In this document: positions 63,171 to 64,000 of the stretch, in pieces
Numbering within the stretch: the first letter of the stretch is position 1
How the letters are laid out: each line of letters opens with the position of its first letter
Assembly: GCA_021851875.1 (NCBI GenBank)
Contig: JAJZQI010000013.1
Span: forward strand, 1 to 64,000
DNA length: 64,000 nucleotides
Direction: 5' to 3'
From: Pseudomonadota bacterium
GTDB lineage: Bacteria; Pseudomonadota; Gammaproteobacteria; Burkholderiales; JAJZQI01
Made by a program: the position numbers and the translations under genes
Notes under the pieces: generated by a model
Seen by the model: only the letters and a program-made list of their open reading frames with translations
Told to the model about the DNA's origin: nothing
The model's database searches: none

Positions 63171-64000
63171 TTAGCGATTCCTCGGAGCCTGAAGAACCTC
63201 CCACCACAGCAGGAGATCTTTTAGCGGCTTGTGAGTGCCCACTCCCAGCCGCCGTAGCCGCCAAAGCCTGCGCGGCGAGAAACGGGGCAAGGCAAATAGG
63301 GCGGCAAAGCCGTTGAGTACGTCATGTTGCCCGGAAAGATGCGTTTGTTCACGCGCCAGCAACGCGTCCGCCTGACCGAAGCAGGCGCGCAGCTCGCCCC
63401 GCGTATGCGCCAGTTTGCGCAACAGGGCAGCAGGCCGCAGATAACGCAGCACACCGCCGGCGCCGCGCACATTGCCGCCGTGTTGGCGGTACTTCAACGT
63501 CGCCTGCGGCAAAAACAGCAGTTGACCCCAGGTTGCCGCGCAGACGGCGAGCCAGCGGTCATGCAGCACAGCCTGCGTTGGAATCGGGGTAACCAGATCA
63601 AGCAATGCGCGATTCATCACCATCGTGCAGCCGGTGACAAAGTTATGCACCAAGAGAGTTTTCAGCGGTTCGACATCGACATGCCGCAAATGCTGGTAAG
63701 ACAGGAAGGAAGGATGCAACAGGTTCAGGTCTGCATCGACCACCTGCAAATCAGTATGCAGCAACACCGCTTCAGACGGCCCGCACGGCTGTAATGCCGC
63801 CAACGACACGGCCAATTTTTCCGGCAACCAGACATCATCCTGATCAGCGAAGGCGATCCACGGCTCGACTCGCTCCTGCGCAAGCCGCATCAACTGGCCA
63901 AAATTGCCTGTTACGCCAAGGTTGCCCAGATCATCCTGGCACAACACGATTCTGCCGTCTTTACGTGCCATTTCCTCTATAATTTCGAGCGTGTTATCGC
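63171..64000 (-). CDS. family 2 glycosyltransferase, 5' end beyond the window
   Basis: The visible 276 residues are the C-terminal part of a GT2 transferase of the rhamnosyltransferase-like group. The frame is open to position 64000 and the codons before the first Met read DNTLEIIEE, the usual run from the missing N-terminal DDGSTD motif. AFADQDDVWLPEKLAVSLAAL is the metal-binding DxD region, and LVHNFVTGCTMVMNRALLDL and VLHDRWLAVCAA match the acceptor part. Truncated by the window edge. Confidence 0.8.
   Translation of the reverse strand, partial: DNTLEIIEEMARKDGRIVLCQDDLGNLGVTGNFGQLMRLAQERVEPWIAFADQDDVWLPEKLAVSLAALQPCGPSEAVLLHTDLQVVDADLNLLHPSFLSYQHLRHVDVEPLKTLLVHNFVTGCTMVMNRALLDLVTPIPTQAVLHDRWLAVCAATWGQLLFLPQATLKYRQHGGNVRGAGGVLRYLRPAALLRKLAHTRGELRACFGQADALLAREQTHLSGQHDVLNGFAALFALPRFSPRRLWRLRRLGVGTHKPLKDLLLWWEVLQAPRNR

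Overview
The window looks like a chromosomal segment of a betaproteobacterium, probably an autotroph near the Nitrosomonadales (Gallionella/Sulfuricella/Thiobacillus-like). The evidence is gene order and content: proC-yggT-yggU, rng-maf, a seven-gene leuS-lptE-holA-proA-nadD-rsfS-rlmH operon, a polA/LOG/DUF2782/thrB/BPSS1780 block typical of betaproteobacteria, and a proteobacterial-type phosphoribulokinase that implies a Calvin cycle. The taxonomic placement is inference. No rRNA, tRNA, CRISPR array or transposase gene was seen.

Layout. 1-680: an AT-rich patch holding a small ORF that looks like an integron gene cassette with an attC-like hairpin. 680-3000: a frameshifted yhaJ-type LysR gene diverging from yhaK (pirin) and a flavin reductase gene. 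3.1-8.2 kb: pilU/pilT facing away from yggS-proC-yggT-yggU. 8.3-12.4 kb: a dynamin-like GTPase converging on rng/maf. 12.4-14.1 kb: an SDR-tetR operon behind a 46-bp palindrome. 14.1-17.4 kb: metR and metE with a MetR box. 17.6-24.5 kb: the leuS-to-rlmH operon (minus strand). 24.7-26.8 kb: an S4 protein, prkB and a helical orphan. 27.1-30.2 kb: a 1036-residue acetoacetate-decarboxylase-like/FAD-oxidoreductase fusion. 30.2-42.3 kb: two 7TM diguanylate cyclases, rhodanese, uvrD, and the thrB/polA block. 42.5-44.8 kb: an AT-richer three-gene accessory operon (TIGR04255-like protein, a possibly membrane-anchored HTH protein, an orphan with an HDCDL motif). 45.1-51.2 kb: atypical pyruvate kinase, the ovothiol enzyme ovoA, recQ. 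51.2-64 kb: a surface-polysaccharide locus making dTDP-sugars (rfbBAC, vioA-like transaminase, acyltransferase) and UDP-ManNAcA (wecB, wecC), with a WecF-like transferase, a Wzx-like flippase, a methyltransferase and two further glycosyltransferases.

A recurring theme is that short non-coding repeats sit exactly at gene 3' ends and often supply the stop codon. Two palindromic MITE-like elements end proC and metE/rlmH. Heptanucleotide tandem repeats end the dynamin gene, rng, the S4 gene and rfbB. A second copy of one element lies between uvrD and a GGDEF gene. A four-helix-bundle protein gene flanked by inverted degenerate heptamer tracts has been inserted between rfbB and rfbA, and has given RmlA an unusual N-terminal extension. 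The most likely undescribed systems are this four-helix-bundle/heptamer insertion and the three-gene accessory operon at 42.5-44.8 kb.
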